Source of the DNA: JAFGFG01 sp964442905
Lineage (GTDB): Archaea; Aenigmatarchaeota; Aenigmatarchaeia; QMZP01; JAFGSV01
Direction: 5' to 3'
Length of the DNA: 26,433 nucleotides
NCBI GenBank assembly: GCA_964442905.1
Contig: CAYUBD010000011.1
Coordinates: forward strand, 1-26,433
The notes below the pieces were generated by a model. The model made no database searches. It saw only the letters and a list, made by a program, of their open reading frames with translations, and was not told the origin of the DNA. Below are positions 1 through 8,334 of this stretch, in pieces (position 1 is the first letter of the stretch; each line of letters begins with the position of its first letter). A program made the position numbers and the translations under genes.

Positions 1-96
1 GTCAGCGCATACAAGTCCGAAATAACGTACCAGATGAGCACGACTTACCGCGAGAAGGGGAAATACCAGATTGACAGCGACGAGGAAGAGTTCTGA
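1..96 (+). CDS. C-terminal tail of an unidentified protein (partial)
   Basis: Frame 1 is open from the first base to a TGA at 94-96 and encodes 31 residues, ending in an acidic tail (DSDEEEF). The piece is too short to assign a family. Its stop codon directly abuts the stop of the convergent GluRS gene (TAG read on the minus strand at 99-97), so the two genes meet with no intergenic base. The open frame, the acidic C-terminus and this exact junction support a real gene end rather than chance. Confidence 0.55.
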   Translation, partial: VSAYKSEITYQMSTTYREKGKYQIDSDEEEF

Positions 97-1755
97 CTAC
101 CTGTGCGCGAAATAGACCGTGACGCTGTTGCCTTTCACAGAATCAATCTGACCGAAACCTATGCGCTCCATCTGTATCAGAGTGCCTGTCTTGAGCTTAT
201 TGAGGTTGATCTCACCCAAACACTTCTTGGGGCCTTCCGGAGTCATCAGGCTGACGCTAACGTGTGGATTCGATACCCACTGTATCTTTGGCATGTTCTG
301 CACGATTGCATTGTCAGTGTACTGCGCAGTCCTGTCGAGCTTGACGTTTCCCAGACCTTTGAGCCTCACGGTCCTGCCTTTCAGGTGCCTGAAATCATGT
401 CCGGAAATGTAGACCTCCTGGAGGTCCACCGGAAGTCCTTTATTGCCGCGTTTCGGGAAGTCCGGATGCAGCACTTCACGGGCTTCCCTGATTACGGGCG
501 CGCCCTTTATTGCAATCTTTGCGGGCTCTGTCACGACCATGAACCTGTTTGAAAGCGGATCGATAATCTTCCGATTGATGCCTTCTATGTTCTCCCACCC
601 TATGCGGATGTCGTTCTTGGTCATGCCGACGTCTTCCGCGAACTTCCTGAGCGCCTCGGGCTGGAACCCGCGCCTCAGCAGAGCCCTCACAGTCGGCAGC
701 CTCGGGTCGTCCCACCCGTCAACTTTTCCTTCTTCGATCCACTCCTTCATGTCGCGCGTGTGTATCTTCGTGCCCGGGAGATATACCATACCGAAGTTCA
801 CGACAGCGGGCTCTTTCCAGCCGAACGCATCATAGAAAAGCTTCTGCACTGAAGTGTTGTGCTCGTGCTCTTTGCCCCTGAAGACATGCGTAATGCCGAG
901 GTGATGGTCTTCCAGCGCACAGGCGAAGTTGTAAAGAGGCCAGACCTTGTACTTGGTTCCTGTTAACGGGTGCCTGCCCGCTGCAACCCTGAGCATGGGC
1001 GGGTCCCTCATGGCAGGATTTGGATGTGTCATGGATGTCTTCATACGGACAATTGCTTCGCCTTCCCTGTATTTTCCCGCGAGCATGTCCTTCCACATTC
1101 CCGGGCCATTGACTTTCCTGCACTTGCAGTCACGCTTGGCAATCTTGGCCTTCCTGAATTCCTCAGCAGGGCAACGGCATACGTAGGCCTTTCCTTTTTT
1201 GATAAGCTCCTCTGCATGACTGTAGTACATCTCCATGCTGTCGGATTCCTTGACCATCTTGTCCCATTTGACGCCTGTAGAAAGGAGGTCCTCCATCACC
1301 ATGCCGTAGAAATCCCTGTGGATGTTCTTGACGTCAGTATCCTCTATCCGGAGTATGAACTTGCCGTCGTACTTCTTCGCGTACATGGAAGGCAGCATCG
1401 CCGCCCTGAGAAGCTGCCCCAGGTTTAACGGACCGGTCGGAGACGGCGCGAACCGCGTGACGAACTTCCCCATTACAACGCCGGGTATATCAGGGAGCCC
1501 CTCCTTCACCTTTTCCTCTTTTTTCAGCATCTTCGGGCTCTTGCCTTTCAGCATCCGCTTCTGCTCGTCCAGGCTCATGGCATTGACATCATTTACGGCT
1601 GACACTATCTCTTTTCGAACTTCCCCGGCCTTCTGCCTGAGGTCAGGATTAGCGCCCAGTATCTTCCCCAGAACGGCGCCCGGATTGGCCTTCCCGCTGT
1701 AGAAGACTGCATTCTGGAGCACATACCCGAGAACTAAATCCTTCAGAGGACTCAT
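97..1755 (-). CDS. gltX: Glutamyl-tRNA synthetase, archaeal/GlxRS type
   Basis: Charges tRNA-Glu with glutamate in the cytoplasm; a class Ic synthetase of the archaeal/eukaryotic GlnRS-like branch. An N-terminal helical extension (1-95) precedes the Rossmann core with RFAPSPTGPL (101-110) and an RIEDTD block. Four cysteines (193, 195, 210, 212) look like a zinc knuckle. GITHVFRGKEH and EGKVDGWDDPRLPTVRALLRRG are classic family blocks, and the last ~150 residues fit the beta-barrel anticodon-binding region. The 552-residue length is normal. Both ATP signatures diverge: HIGH reads NLGQ (111-114), and the KMSKS position reads KIHTR (330-334). A TATA-like element centred about 25 bp upstream of the ATG overlaps the end of the upstream gene. 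The substrate of this synthetase, tRNA-Glu, is also encoded in the window. Confidence 0.93.
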   Translation of the reverse strand: MSPLKDLVLGYVLQNAVFYSGKANPGAVLGKILGANPDLRQKAGEVRKEIVSAVNDVNAMSLDEQKRMLKGKSPKMLKKEEKVKEGLPDIPGVVMGKFVTRFAPSPTGPLNLGQLLRAAMLPSMYAKKYDGKFILRIEDTDVKNIHRDFYGMVMEDLLSTGVKWDKMVKESDSMEMYYSHAEELIKKGKAYVCRCPAEEFRKAKIAKRDCKCRKVNGPGMWKDMLAGKYREGEAIVRMKTSMTHPNPAMRDPPMLRVAAGRHPLTGTKYKVWPLYNFACALEDHHLGITHVFRGKEHEHNTSVQKLFYDAFGWKEPAVVNFGMVYLPGTKIHTRDMKEWIEEGKVDGWDDPRLPTVRALLRRGFQPEALRKFAEDVGMTKNDIRIGWENIEGINRKIIDPLSNRFMVVTEPAKIAIKGAPVIREAREVLHPDFPKRGNKGLPVDLQEVYISGHDFRHLKGRTVRLKGLGNVKLDRTAQYTDNAIVQNMPKIQWVSNPHVSVSLMTPEGPKKCLGEINLNKLKTGTLIQMERIGFGQIDSVKGNSVTVYFAHR

Positions 1756-1774
1756 ACAGTCTAATTGTCCTGAC

Positions 1775-1784
1775 GATTATAAAA
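1775..1784 (-). promoter_or_regulatory. TATA-like element of gltX
   Basis: On the minus strand an AT-rich TTTTATAAT box sits about 25 bp before the gltX ATG. That spacing predicts a leaderless or nearly leaderless transcript. It lies within the 29-bp gap after the upstream gene. Confidence 0.5.
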
Positions 1785-2153
1785 TCATTTGTTCTTTCCA
1801 AGGCGCTTTATCTTCACTTCTATCTCAGTGATGGTCTTTTCGTAGTCTTCCACCATGCGCCTGTAGGAAGCGTCGTCTATCTTCTTCCTGTAGTATTTGC
1901 CCTTGAGCGCATTCTCGACTTCCTCAAGTTCTTCTTTCCTCTCTTTCAGTGTGCTTATGGTGTCCTTCTTCAGGAGCGATATCTCCCTGAAGACTATTAT
2001 GAATGTGGCGCTCAGCCCGACGTACAGTATTATGTACGCGGTCGTGACCAGGGTACCTATTACCGGAGAGTAGAAGAATGCTATTATGAACACGATTCCG
2101 GAAATCACGAAGAAAACCGACCATATCAGCATGGCTCTTTCCTGCTGGTTCAT
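1785..2153 (-). CDS. Two-TM membrane protein with C-terminal coiled coil
   Basis: Unassigned 122-residue protein. Two hydrophobic segments (about residues 8-28 and 33-55) are followed by a charged helical tail (60-120) rich in Lys and Glu with heptad-like spacing and a GKYYRKKIDDASYRRM block, which resembles the short linker-helix motif of many small archaeal membrane proteins. It probably has a cytoplasmic coiled coil. It lies just upstream of gltX on the same strand and is divergent from the membrane/coiled-coil gene at 2209. The two share one palindromic promoter, so they may be co-regulated and act together. The molecular function cannot be read from the sequence. Confidence 0.8.
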   Translation of the reverse strand: MNQQERAMLIWSVFFVISGIVFIIAFFYSPVIGTLVTTAYIILYVGLSATFIIVFREISLLKKDTISTLKERKEELEEVENALKGKYYRKKIDDASYRRMVEDYEKTITEIEVKIKRLGKNK

Positions 2154-2162
2154 GCTTTATTC

Positions 2163-2198
2163 TTGTTTCATCGGTTAAAATATATTTACATGAAACAA
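2163..2198. promoter_or_regulatory. Bidirectional promoter inside a 9-bp inverted repeat
   Basis: TTGTTTCAT (2163-2171) and its exact reverse complement ATGAAACAA (2190-2198) flank an 18-bp centre containing an AT-rich TATA-like stretch (TTAAAATATATTTA). The TATA centre is about 26 bp from the ATG at 2209 and about 29 bp from the minus-strand ATG at 2153, so one element could serve both divergent genes. The repeat arms are plausible operator half-sites. Confidence 0.6.
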
Positions 2199-2208
2199 AC
2201 TAGTAATA

Positions 2209-3021
2209 ATGAAACTTTACATAAAGCCTGAGCACTTCCAGATTGTACATTACTATTTCTTCTCACTCGGGATGTTCAGCCTTACAATAGCTTTCATGTT
2301 TCCGTTAGAAAGCGTGTTCTCCTTCATGTTCATGTCTTTCTATGCCGTACACTCGGCAATAGCCTGGTACATGAGCTGGTTCCTGCACAAGAGGGTCAAG
2401 GCCATTTACATAATACAGGGCGCAAGCTACATATTCCATCATGTCGTCCTGACCGTTATTTCAGGCGGTATCGCTATCGCTTTCTATTACCTCTTCGCGG
2501 ACAGTTTCGAGGCGATGATGACGTCCATACTCACCATAAACTTCTTTGTCATCTTCCTGGGGTTCCTGTGGTATTTCATGGGGGCCATGAAGATAGCTGA
2601 AAGGTTTGTGGACTGGCAGGAGGAGAGGAAGCTCCAGGTAGGAAGGGAAATGGTGATGAGGTTCCGTAAGAAAAGGATGATAGACCTTCTTGATGATGAA
2701 ACGATCAAGAGCTACAAATGGGGTTCTGACAATGCGATAGACCAGGCCTTCATGGACATAAAGATGAAATCGGAGATGGGCTCGGATTTCGGTGACGCTG
2801 TGAAGGACGTGGAAGTGAGGATATCTGAACTGAAGATACGTGAACTGGAAAACAAGATAATGAATATCGAGAAAGGTGAAGTGACGCCCGCAGATGCGAA
2901 CCTGGTCAAAAGCTACAGGGATGCCATAAAACAGCAGGAGAGGAGAGTCATGGATTATGAGAAACGGTTCTACAAGAGGTTCAAGAATCCGTCAGAGGAA
3001 GGGAATGTTCAGCGCCCATAG
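2209..3021 (+). CDS. Four-TM membrane protein with long cytoplasmic coiled-coil domain
   Basis: Unassigned 270-residue protein. Four hydrophobic helices (about 14-34, 37-58, 67-93, 101-125) are followed by a charged, mainly helical domain. Residues 180-260 have strong coiled-coil character (repeated Lys/Glu, ELKIRELENKIMNIEKG, ending in a KQQERRVMDYEKRFYKRF block). The arrangement matches that of its divergent neighbour, TM segments then coiled coil, and the two share a promoter. The 3' end overlaps the convergent presenilin gene by 30 bp. No catalytic motif is visible. A structural or signalling membrane role is possible, but the function is unknown. Confidence 0.85.
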   Translation: MKLYIKPEHFQIVHYYFFSLGMFSLTIAFMFPLESVFSFMFMSFYAVHSAIAWYMSWFLHKRVKAIYIIQGASYIFHHVVLTVISGGIAIAFYYLFADSFEAMMTSILTINFFVIFLGFLWYFMGAMKIAERFVDWQEERKLQVGREMVMRFRKKRMIDLLDDETIKSYKWGSDNAIDQAFMDIKMKSEMGSDFGDAVKDVEVRISELKIRELENKIMNIEKGEVTPADANLVKSYRDAIKQQERRVMDYEKRFYKRFKNPSEEGNVQRP

Positions 3022-3918
3022 GACCGCGAATCCTATGAAACAGCCTGCTGTGACAAAAGGCATTGCAGGATAGAACTTGTCTTTTTCTGCCTTCATGAAC
3101 AGCAGCAGAAGAGCGAGTGCTGCGAATACGGGTATGATGAATGCCTCGAGAAGCGCCGGGAACTTACTGATACTGGCGGTCTTTATCAGCCACTCCATGG
3201 CCACGCCGGCGAAGACCAGCGGGAACGCTATGTCGCCGCCGCCGAGTATTGCTGTTTTTATGCCGCCACCGGACTTGACTCCTTTCGGTATCTTGGACTT
3301 TATCTTCCTGATGCCTTTGCCCTTCCTGTAAGGTATGACGAAGCCTGCAAAGGCTTTGCTGCTGGTCTGGAATTTTGCAAGCGTGACCATATGACCGGAT
3401 TTCCACACAGCGAACATGTCATAGACGGAAATTGCCAGCAGAAGGACGGCTGCCCAGTATATATTGAACAGCGGCGCGAACAGTATGGCTATGCCCGGAT
3501 ATATGAGGACCTCTGTCACGTTGTGTATGAATATGTTGGTCCTGAGAAGCTCCAGTATGGCCATCACGGCCGCTACGATGATGGCCAGTGAGGAGCCGAT
3601 GAACACCCCAAGCGTTATGGACGATGCCATCCATATGGCCATGAAGTACATGACCTTCCACAACCTTACCTGCCCGAGCCTGACAAACATGAGCACGATG
3701 CCCGTGCCCACGAGTATGCCGAAGAGTATGTACATGAGCGATGCGGCTCCCTCTATCGCCGGCCTTTCACCGACAGTCGTATCATCATAGATAACGTCAA
3801 CGGCGCCGTCATCTGAGAGAGATATGGTCATGCTTTCGCTGAGCGCATAAAGTCCGAAGAACTGGATGAAGAGGAAGACTGTGATGATGATGGCCGTCAC
3901 AGGCAACGTATGCTTCAT
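2992..3918 (-). CDS. Presenilin/signal-peptide-peptidase type intramembrane aspartyl protease
   Basis: Multi-TM protease expected to cut transmembrane helices such as leftover signal peptides. The two catalytic motifs are present: YD (Asp167, in SVYDMFAV) and GxGD (Asp229, in LGGGDIAFP). PAMP at 284-287 fits the PAL/PALP motif of the last helix. Between the catalytic helices is the expected basic loop (GKGIRKIKSKIPKGVK, about 200-216). The first hydrophobic segment (5-26) is followed by an acidic ~30-residue region before the next TM, so the N-terminus is longer than the bare catalytic core. The 308-residue length fits archaeal presenilin homologues. The gene is divergent from valS, each with a TATA box about 26 bp before its ATG. 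Confidence 0.88.
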   Translation of the reverse strand: MKHTLPVTAIIITVFLFIQFFGLYALSESMTISLSDDGAVDVIYDDTTVGERPAIEGAASLMYILFGILVGTGIVLMFVRLGQVRLWKVMYFMAIWMASSITLGVFIGSSLAIIVAAVMAILELLRTNIFIHNVTEVLIYPGIAILFAPLFNIYWAAVLLLAISVYDMFAVWKSGHMVTLAKFQTSSKAFAGFVIPYRKGKGIRKIKSKIPKGVKSGGGIKTAILGGGDIAFPLVFAGVAMEWLIKTASISKFPALLEAFIIPVFAALALLLLFMKAEKDKFYPAMPFVTAGCFIGFAVLWALNIPFL

Positions 3919-3940
3919 GAGTATAATTGTTAAGACTCAG

Positions 3941-3948
3941 ATAAAAGG
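3941..3948 (-). promoter_or_regulatory. TATA-like element of the presenilin homologue gene
   Basis: CCTTTTAT on the minus strand, centred about 26 bp from the ATG at 3918, consistent with a leaderless message. Confidence 0.45.
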
Positions 3949-3961
3949 TTGCCCAGCTTAA

Positions 3962-3970
3962 TTTTTATAT
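3962..3970 (+). promoter_or_regulatory. TATA-like element of valS
   Basis: TTTTTATAT, centred about 26 bp upstream of the valS ATG at 3993. The spacing again predicts a start of transcription at or next to the start codon. Confidence 0.55.
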
Positions 3971-3992
3971 CATTCAATCAAATGATGTCTTA

Positions 3993-6419
3993 ATGGAACC
4001 TGAAATTAAGAGCAAGAGATGGAACAGCGATATCGAGGCTGGGATAAGCGGTAAATGGAAGAAGAGCTGGCCGTATGGATTCGATGAGAAATCCAAGAAG
4101 CCAGTTTATTCCATAGATACGCCGCCGCCATACGTCAACACGCCTGTCCATATAGGTCAGGCGACAACGTACGTGCTCATGGACATGTTCGCACGCTTCA
4201 GGCGCATGACAGGTCACAATGTATTGTTTCCGCTGGGCCTTGACAGGAACGGGCTTCCGATAGAGATGGCTGCAGAGAAAAGGTTCGGTAAGAAGCTCAT
4301 GGATTTGCCAAGGAAGGAATCTATAAAACTGTGCCGGATGATACTCGAGGAAGCAAGCCTTGCCAGTGTCGAGTCCTTCAACAGGCTCGGCATAAGCTTC
4401 AACTCGTGGACGAAAGGTCCGGGAATAGGGGAGCTCTACGAGACGGACAGCCCGGATTACCGGTCGCTTACCCAGGGAACATTCATAGAGATGTTCAAGA
4501 AAGGTCTCATATACGAGGACAATCGTGTCAACAACTTCTGCCCCGGATGCCAGACAACACTTGCAGATGCCGAAGTCGATTACGAGAACCGTTCCGGCTT
4601 CTTCTATAATGTAAGGTTCCGCGTCAAGGAAACAGGTGAAGATCTGATAATAGCGACAACACGACCTGAACTGCTATGCACAATAGGCATGGTCATATTC
4701 AATCCCAAAGACAAGCGCTACAGCCATCTTAATGGAAAGACAGCAATAGCGCCGCTTTTTGAAAAGGAGATTCCGATAAAGACGCATCCCTCAGCGGAAA
4801 TAGACAAGGGAACAGGCATAATGATGGTATGCTCCTTCGGGGACCTTGCAGACATAAGGTTCTTCAGGGAGGAGAACATAGACCCCGTGATAGCAATAGG
4901 CAAGAACGGGAGGATGAACAAAAACTCAGGAATCCTTGAAGGACTTACAGTCAAAGAAGCACGGAAAAAAATAGTTGAAGAACTTGAGAAATCCGACCTC
5001 ATAATAGAGAAGATACCGACGAACGAGCACAGGACTCCAATATGCGAGAGGTCAAAGGATGCAATTGAATTCATAGCAATGCCTGAATTCTATGTCAAGC
5101 AGGTGGAATTCAAGGACGATATGAAGAAGCTCACGAAGAAGCTGAACTTCTTCGCGCCCAAGTCGAGGCAGATAATGACGGACTGGATAGATTCTGTTTC
5201 AATAGACTGGCCGATAAGCAGGAGACGATTCTATGCGACCGAGGTTCCGCTCTGGTACTGCGAAAAATGCGGGGAGAAGATACTCCCGCCGAAGGGCAGA
5301 TACTACCAGCCCTGGAAGGACCAGCCACCGAAAGAGAGCGATGGCCTGAAAAACGGCAAGTGTGCAAAATGCGGGTCTGACAACTTCCGCGGGGAAGAAA
5401 GGGTATTCGACACGTGGTTCGATTCCAGCATATCTCCGCTGTACATACTCAAGTATAACAAGGACCCGAAGGGATTCTTCGGGAAGAACCAGCCATGCAG
5501 CCTGAGGCCGCAGGGAAAGGAGATAATAAGGACATGGCTCTACTACACTGTACTCAAGGACTGGCTGCTCACGGGCAAGCTGATATTCAGTGACGTATGG
5601 ATAAACTACCACATACTTGACGACAAGGGAAAGAAGATGTCCAAGTCCAAGGGCAATGTCATAGACCCGAAGAAGGTTCTGGACATGTTCGGTGCCGAGC
5701 CGTTCAGGCTGTGGACGGTCATAGAGGGGAACCTTGAAAAGACCGACTTCCGCTGTTCATTCGAGAGGATACAGGGCGCGGGCAAGACGCTCACCAAACT
5801 GTGGAACGTATCGCGCTTCATCTCAATGTTCCATGCACCGAAGTCAAAGCCGAAGAAGCTCTGCGCGCTCGATGAGTGGATAATCTCGGAAATTGATGAA
5901 ATAGTGAAGGACGCCAGGAAGCGCTACGAGCGTTACGACTTCCACAACCCCGCAGCAAAGATGAAGAACTTCATCTGGGAGACTTTCGCCTCCCACTACA
6001 TAGAGCTTGTGAAGCAGAGGGCGTACAACCAGGAGAAGAAGTTCACAAAAGGCGAGGAGGATTCGGCACGGTACACACTGCATCACGTGCTCGACAGGAT
6101 CATGCTTGTTCTGGCGCCGGTACTGCCGTTCTTTACGTATTCAGTGTACAATGATCTTAGGGGTAATGATATACATTCGGAGGAGTTCCCTGAACCGGAT
6201 GTGAAGCTGTTAAAGAAGAAGAGGGATTTCGGGGCTGAAGACCTGATGGCATTCAACTCCGCCGTATGGAAGGTCAAGAAGGACAAGGGCCTTTCCCTGA
6301 GAGAAGGCCTCGCAAAGGTAACTATGCCTCGAAAGCTGAAGTCCGTTGAAAATGATATTGCGGCAACCCACGGGATAAAGCAGCTTGAATACGGAAAGAA
6401 GCTCAGCGTGAAAGTTTAA
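3993..6419 (+). CDS. valS: Valyl-tRNA synthetase, archaeal type
   Basis: Class Ia synthetase that charges tRNA-Val; cytoplasmic. The first ATP signature is HIGQ (53-56) within TPPPYVNTPVHIGQATTY, and the second is a perfect KMSKSKGN (KMSKS at 548-552). The CP1 editing domain is present (IATTRPELL and GTGIMMVCSFGD blocks), as is a zinc ribbon of two CxxC pairs starting near residue 423. GNLEKTDFRCSFERIQGAGK and the C-terminal helical domain fit ValRS rather than IleRS or LeuRS. At 808 residues it is the compact archaeal length without a long C-terminal coiled coil. The ATG at 3993 is supported by the TATA spacing and by alignment of the N-terminus with the family. The gene stands alone. Confidence 0.95.
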   Translation: MEPEIKSKRWNSDIEAGISGKWKKSWPYGFDEKSKKPVYSIDTPPPYVNTPVHIGQATTYVLMDMFARFRRMTGHNVLFPLGLDRNGLPIEMAAEKRFGKKLMDLPRKESIKLCRMILEEASLASVESFNRLGISFNSWTKGPGIGELYETDSPDYRSLTQGTFIEMFKKGLIYEDNRVNNFCPGCQTTLADAEVDYENRSGFFYNVRFRVKETGEDLIIATTRPELLCTIGMVIFNPKDKRYSHLNGKTAIAPLFEKEIPIKTHPSAEIDKGTGIMMVCSFGDLADIRFFREENIDPVIAIGKNGRMNKNSGILEGLTVKEARKKIVEELEKSDLIIEKIPTNEHRTPICERSKDAIEFIAMPEFYVKQVEFKDDMKKLTKKLNFFAPKSRQIMTDWIDSVSIDWPISRRRFYATEVPLWYCEKCGEKILPPKGRYYQPWKDQPPKESDGLKNGKCAKCGSDNFRGEERVFDTWFDSSISPLYILKYNKDPKGFFGKNQPCSLRPQGKEIIRTWLYYTVLKDWLLTGKLIFSDVWINYHILDDKGKKMSKSKGNVIDPKKVLDMFGAEPFRLWTVIEGNLEKTDFRCSFERIQGAGKTLTKLWNVSRFISMFHAPKSKPKKLCALDEWIISEIDEIVKDARKRYERYDFHNPAAKMKNFIWETFASHYIELVKQRAYNQEKKFTKGEEDSARYTLHHVLDRIMLVLAPVLPFFTYSVYNDLRGNDIHSEEFPEPDVKLLKKKRDFGAEDLMAFNSAVWKVKKDKGLSLREGLAKVTMPRKLKSVENDIAATHGIKQLEYGKKLSVKV

Positions 6420-6459
6420 TTTATAGTCCCACTCTATTAATCAATAAACGGGTGTTATT

Positions 6460-6732
6460 TTGGTGCATGATGCTGTGGAAGAGACTGAAGATCTGGTGCT
6501 CAAAGGCCTTCCTGTCAAAAAAATTGCCATGATATTCTTTGTGACATTCCTTCTCGTGTTCGTGATATTCACCATGGTCGAACCCACTCTCCACTGCCCG
6601 GGTGGAGACATCAACGCCTGCAGGTTCACCGACGTATCCAGCAGCCTCATACTCGGTATCATGATTTCAGGCGTTCTGTTCCTCTTCGACATGCTGATGC
6701 TGTATATGACACTGAGTGAATACCTGATGTAG
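6460..6732 (+). CDS. Small two-TM membrane protein
   Basis: Unassigned 90-residue protein with two hydrophobic helices (about 20-42 and 62-86), joined by a loop holding two cysteines (HCPGGDINACRF) that could form a disulfide if the loop is outside the cell. The start is either TTG at 6460 or GTG at 6463. A TATTAAT box near 6438 is about 22-25 bp before either. It sits alone between valS and the convergent helical-protein gene, whose stop is 7 bp away. The function is unknown. Confidence 0.65.
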   Translation: MVHDAVEETEDLVLKGLPVKKIAMIFFVTFLLVFVIFTMVEPTLHCPGGDINACRFTDVSSSLILGIMISGVLFLFDMLMLYMTLSEYLM

Positions 6733-6739
6733 AAAAAAC

Positions 6740-7363
6740 TTACTCGCTTTCAGTCACTGCCTTCTTCTTACCTGTTTCTTCCGCGAGTGACTTGGCCTTC
6801 TCGCCCGCCATCTTAAGGGCAGTCTCCTCGTCCACGTCTTCCAGGTCCTCTATGGCGCTCATTATGTCCCGGGACTCCTCGTCAACGGGCATCTCCTCGC
6901 TGCCGAAGATGTTCGAAAGCTTGCCCTTGACAAGATCCAGCCTGCCTTCCTGTATGGCCTTCCTGACATCTATGTCAACCATTGCGTCGCTGAGCTGTTC
7001 GACATCCGTGTTCATTATCCTCTCGACGAACTCTGACTCCTTGTCGAACTTCTGCTGCTCGTGCATGGCCTCTATGAGCAGAAGCACCTGAAGCTCTCTA
7101 AGAAAACGGTTGGCCTGCTGCTGCTTGGTCGCAGCCTCAAGCCTCAGCGACTTTATCTTCTGGACATTAAGCATTTTCAGGGTTTTCGGCTGCCCCTTCG
7201 CCTCAATCATGAACTTCTGTATCTTGTCCTGTATGGTCTTTATGTCAGCGGAAAGCCTCTCGACGTTCTTCTCGCTCTTCAGTCTCTCCTTAAGCAAATC
7301 CTCAGGCTTGAGAGAGAATACATTCTTTCCGAACTTGTTCTTCATGAAGCTTTTGATGTCCAT
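6740..7363 (-). CDS. Charged helical (coiled-coil) protein with acidic tail, unknown function
   Basis: A 207-residue soluble protein with no TM segment. Residues 20-105 are long amphipathic helices rich in Lys, Glu and Gln (LSADIKTIQDKIQKF, then SLRLEAATKQQQANRFLRELQ); the later part is acidic with predicted short helices and ends in a basic GKKKAVTESE tail. The layout, a basic coiled-coil N-half and an acidic helical C-half, superficially resembles ESCRT-III/CdvB-like proteins, but I see no diagnostic motif and do not claim that. A TATA-like TATTTAAA lies about 31 bp before the ATG. It is convergent with the small membrane gene at 6460. Confidence 0.75.
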   Translation of the reverse strand: MDIKSFMKNKFGKNVFSLKPEDLLKERLKSEKNVERLSADIKTIQDKIQKFMIEAKGQPKTLKMLNVQKIKSLRLEAATKQQQANRFLRELQVLLLIEAMHEQQKFDKESEFVERIMNTDVEQLSDAMVDIDVRKAIQEGRLDLVKGKLSNIFGSEEMPVDEESRDIMSAIEDLEDVDEETALKMAGEKAKSLAEETGKKKAVTESE

Positions 7364-7419
7364 GATATCACTTTAGATTTACCTTTCAATTATTTAAAAG
7401 CTTGACTAGCGGGACGGCG

Positions 7420-8256
7420 TCAGAAATCGCTCTCCTTTATGTGGTCTATCTCCATGCCGTAGTAGTACTCTATGAACCTCTTCGCCTGGTCCAGCTCGTC
7501 CGGGTCCCATGAAAGCAGTAGCTTCGTCGACCAGGAAGGATTCTTCGTCAGCTGCAGATACTTTTCTATGGCCGCTTTCGGGTCCATGTATTTCTTGGTC
7601 ATGGTCTTCGAGATTATGAAGTTGTCCCTCTCGCCGCCGAGAAAGACGGCGGCGAATATGTCATTCGGTATCCCGTGGACGTTCCTGAGGGTGTTGTAAT
7701 CGGGTTCGTATGTTTCTATCATGGTCTCCATAATGTGGAAAGTGGCCGCCGGGTTAATCCTGTCCTTTTTCCTAGCTGCTCTGCCATGCATGCGATAAAG
7801 CCCTTTCTCGTTGCTTTTGATGCGGTTTATTATGAACTCCTTCTCAGCGCCGATGTCGGACCGCGTCTTCCAGAAGTAGGCGGGAACGCCGAAGACCCCG
7901 CCGTTTTCCATCCTCCACGGGAGGCTGACCGCGTCCCTGAAGTCATACTTGTTCCTCCCTGTTATGACCGCGCGGACGGTCCGCTCTTCATTACCGGCGT
8001 ACTCTTCCAGGAAGCATGCCTTGTAATCCGCGAAGTCCGCGAGAAAGGAGCCGTCTTCCATGGACTCGCTCAGGACTGCATCAATCCTGTCCCCCGGCTG
8101 GCAGTAGCCGTCGGCATCGCTTATCACCACCCTGTTGCCGTTGACGAATCCGTACGGCCTGCCGTCCCTAAGGCTGCCCACCAGGTCGACCTCGGCTTTA
8201 TCGCCTGCGTAAAGCTGTCTGCCCGAAGGCCCTGCGGGGTTCTGGCCGTATTCCAT
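7420..8256 (-). CDS. TRAM-like domain protein with unknown C-terminal domain
   Basis: A 278-residue protein. Residues about 15-80 look like a TRAM/OB-type RNA-binding domain: a GDKAEVDLV strand, GRPYGFVNGNRVVI, then QPGDRIDAVLS and a closing strand, following the usual TRAM pattern (xGxaxVdGxvVfVpxxxPGDxV). The rest (100-278) is mixed alpha/beta with no catalytic motif I recognise. It includes a basic HGRAARKKDR stretch. A role in RNA binding or modification is inference from the N-terminal domain only. The ATG at 8256 has a TATA-like element (CGATAAAAA on the minus strand) about 29 bp upstream. It is divergent from the vWA surface gene. Confidence 0.75.
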   Translation of the reverse strand: MEYGQNPAGPSGRQLYAGDKAEVDLVGSLRDGRPYGFVNGNRVVISDADGYCQPGDRIDAVLSESMEDGSFLADFADYKACFLEEYAGNEERTVRAVITGRNKYDFRDAVSLPWRMENGGVFGVPAYFWKTRSDIGAEKEFIINRIKSNEKGLYRMHGRAARKKDRINPAATFHIMETMIETYEPDYNTLRNVHGIPNDIFAAVFLGGERDNFIISKTMTKKYMDPKAAIEKYLQLTKNPSWSTKLLLSWDPDELDQAKRFIEYYYGMEIDHIKESDF

Positions 8257-8302
8257 ATCATTACTGATAGGAGGGAAAGTTTTTTATCGGTTACCCGTGA
8301 AC

Positions 8303-8311
8303 CAATATAAC
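8303..8311 (+). promoter_or_regulatory. TATA-like element of the vWA surface gene
   Basis: CAATATAAC, centred about 25 bp before the TTG at 8332 and 28 bp before the ATG at 8335. The rest of the divergent spacer carries the minus-strand promoter near 8281-8289. Confidence 0.4.
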
Positions 8312-8334
8312 AGAGAAAGCCCATTATTTAATTG

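Noticed and set aside
4149..4160. HIGQ in place of HIGH in ValRS as an anomaly
   Set aside because: KMSKS is perfect, the surrounding block is typical and I recall archaeal ValRS with Gln here; treated as normal family variation.
6740..7363. ESCRT-III/CdvB assignment of the helical protein
   Set aside because: Only the general layout of basic then acidic helices agrees; no specific motif or gene neighbour (CdvA, CdvC) supports it.
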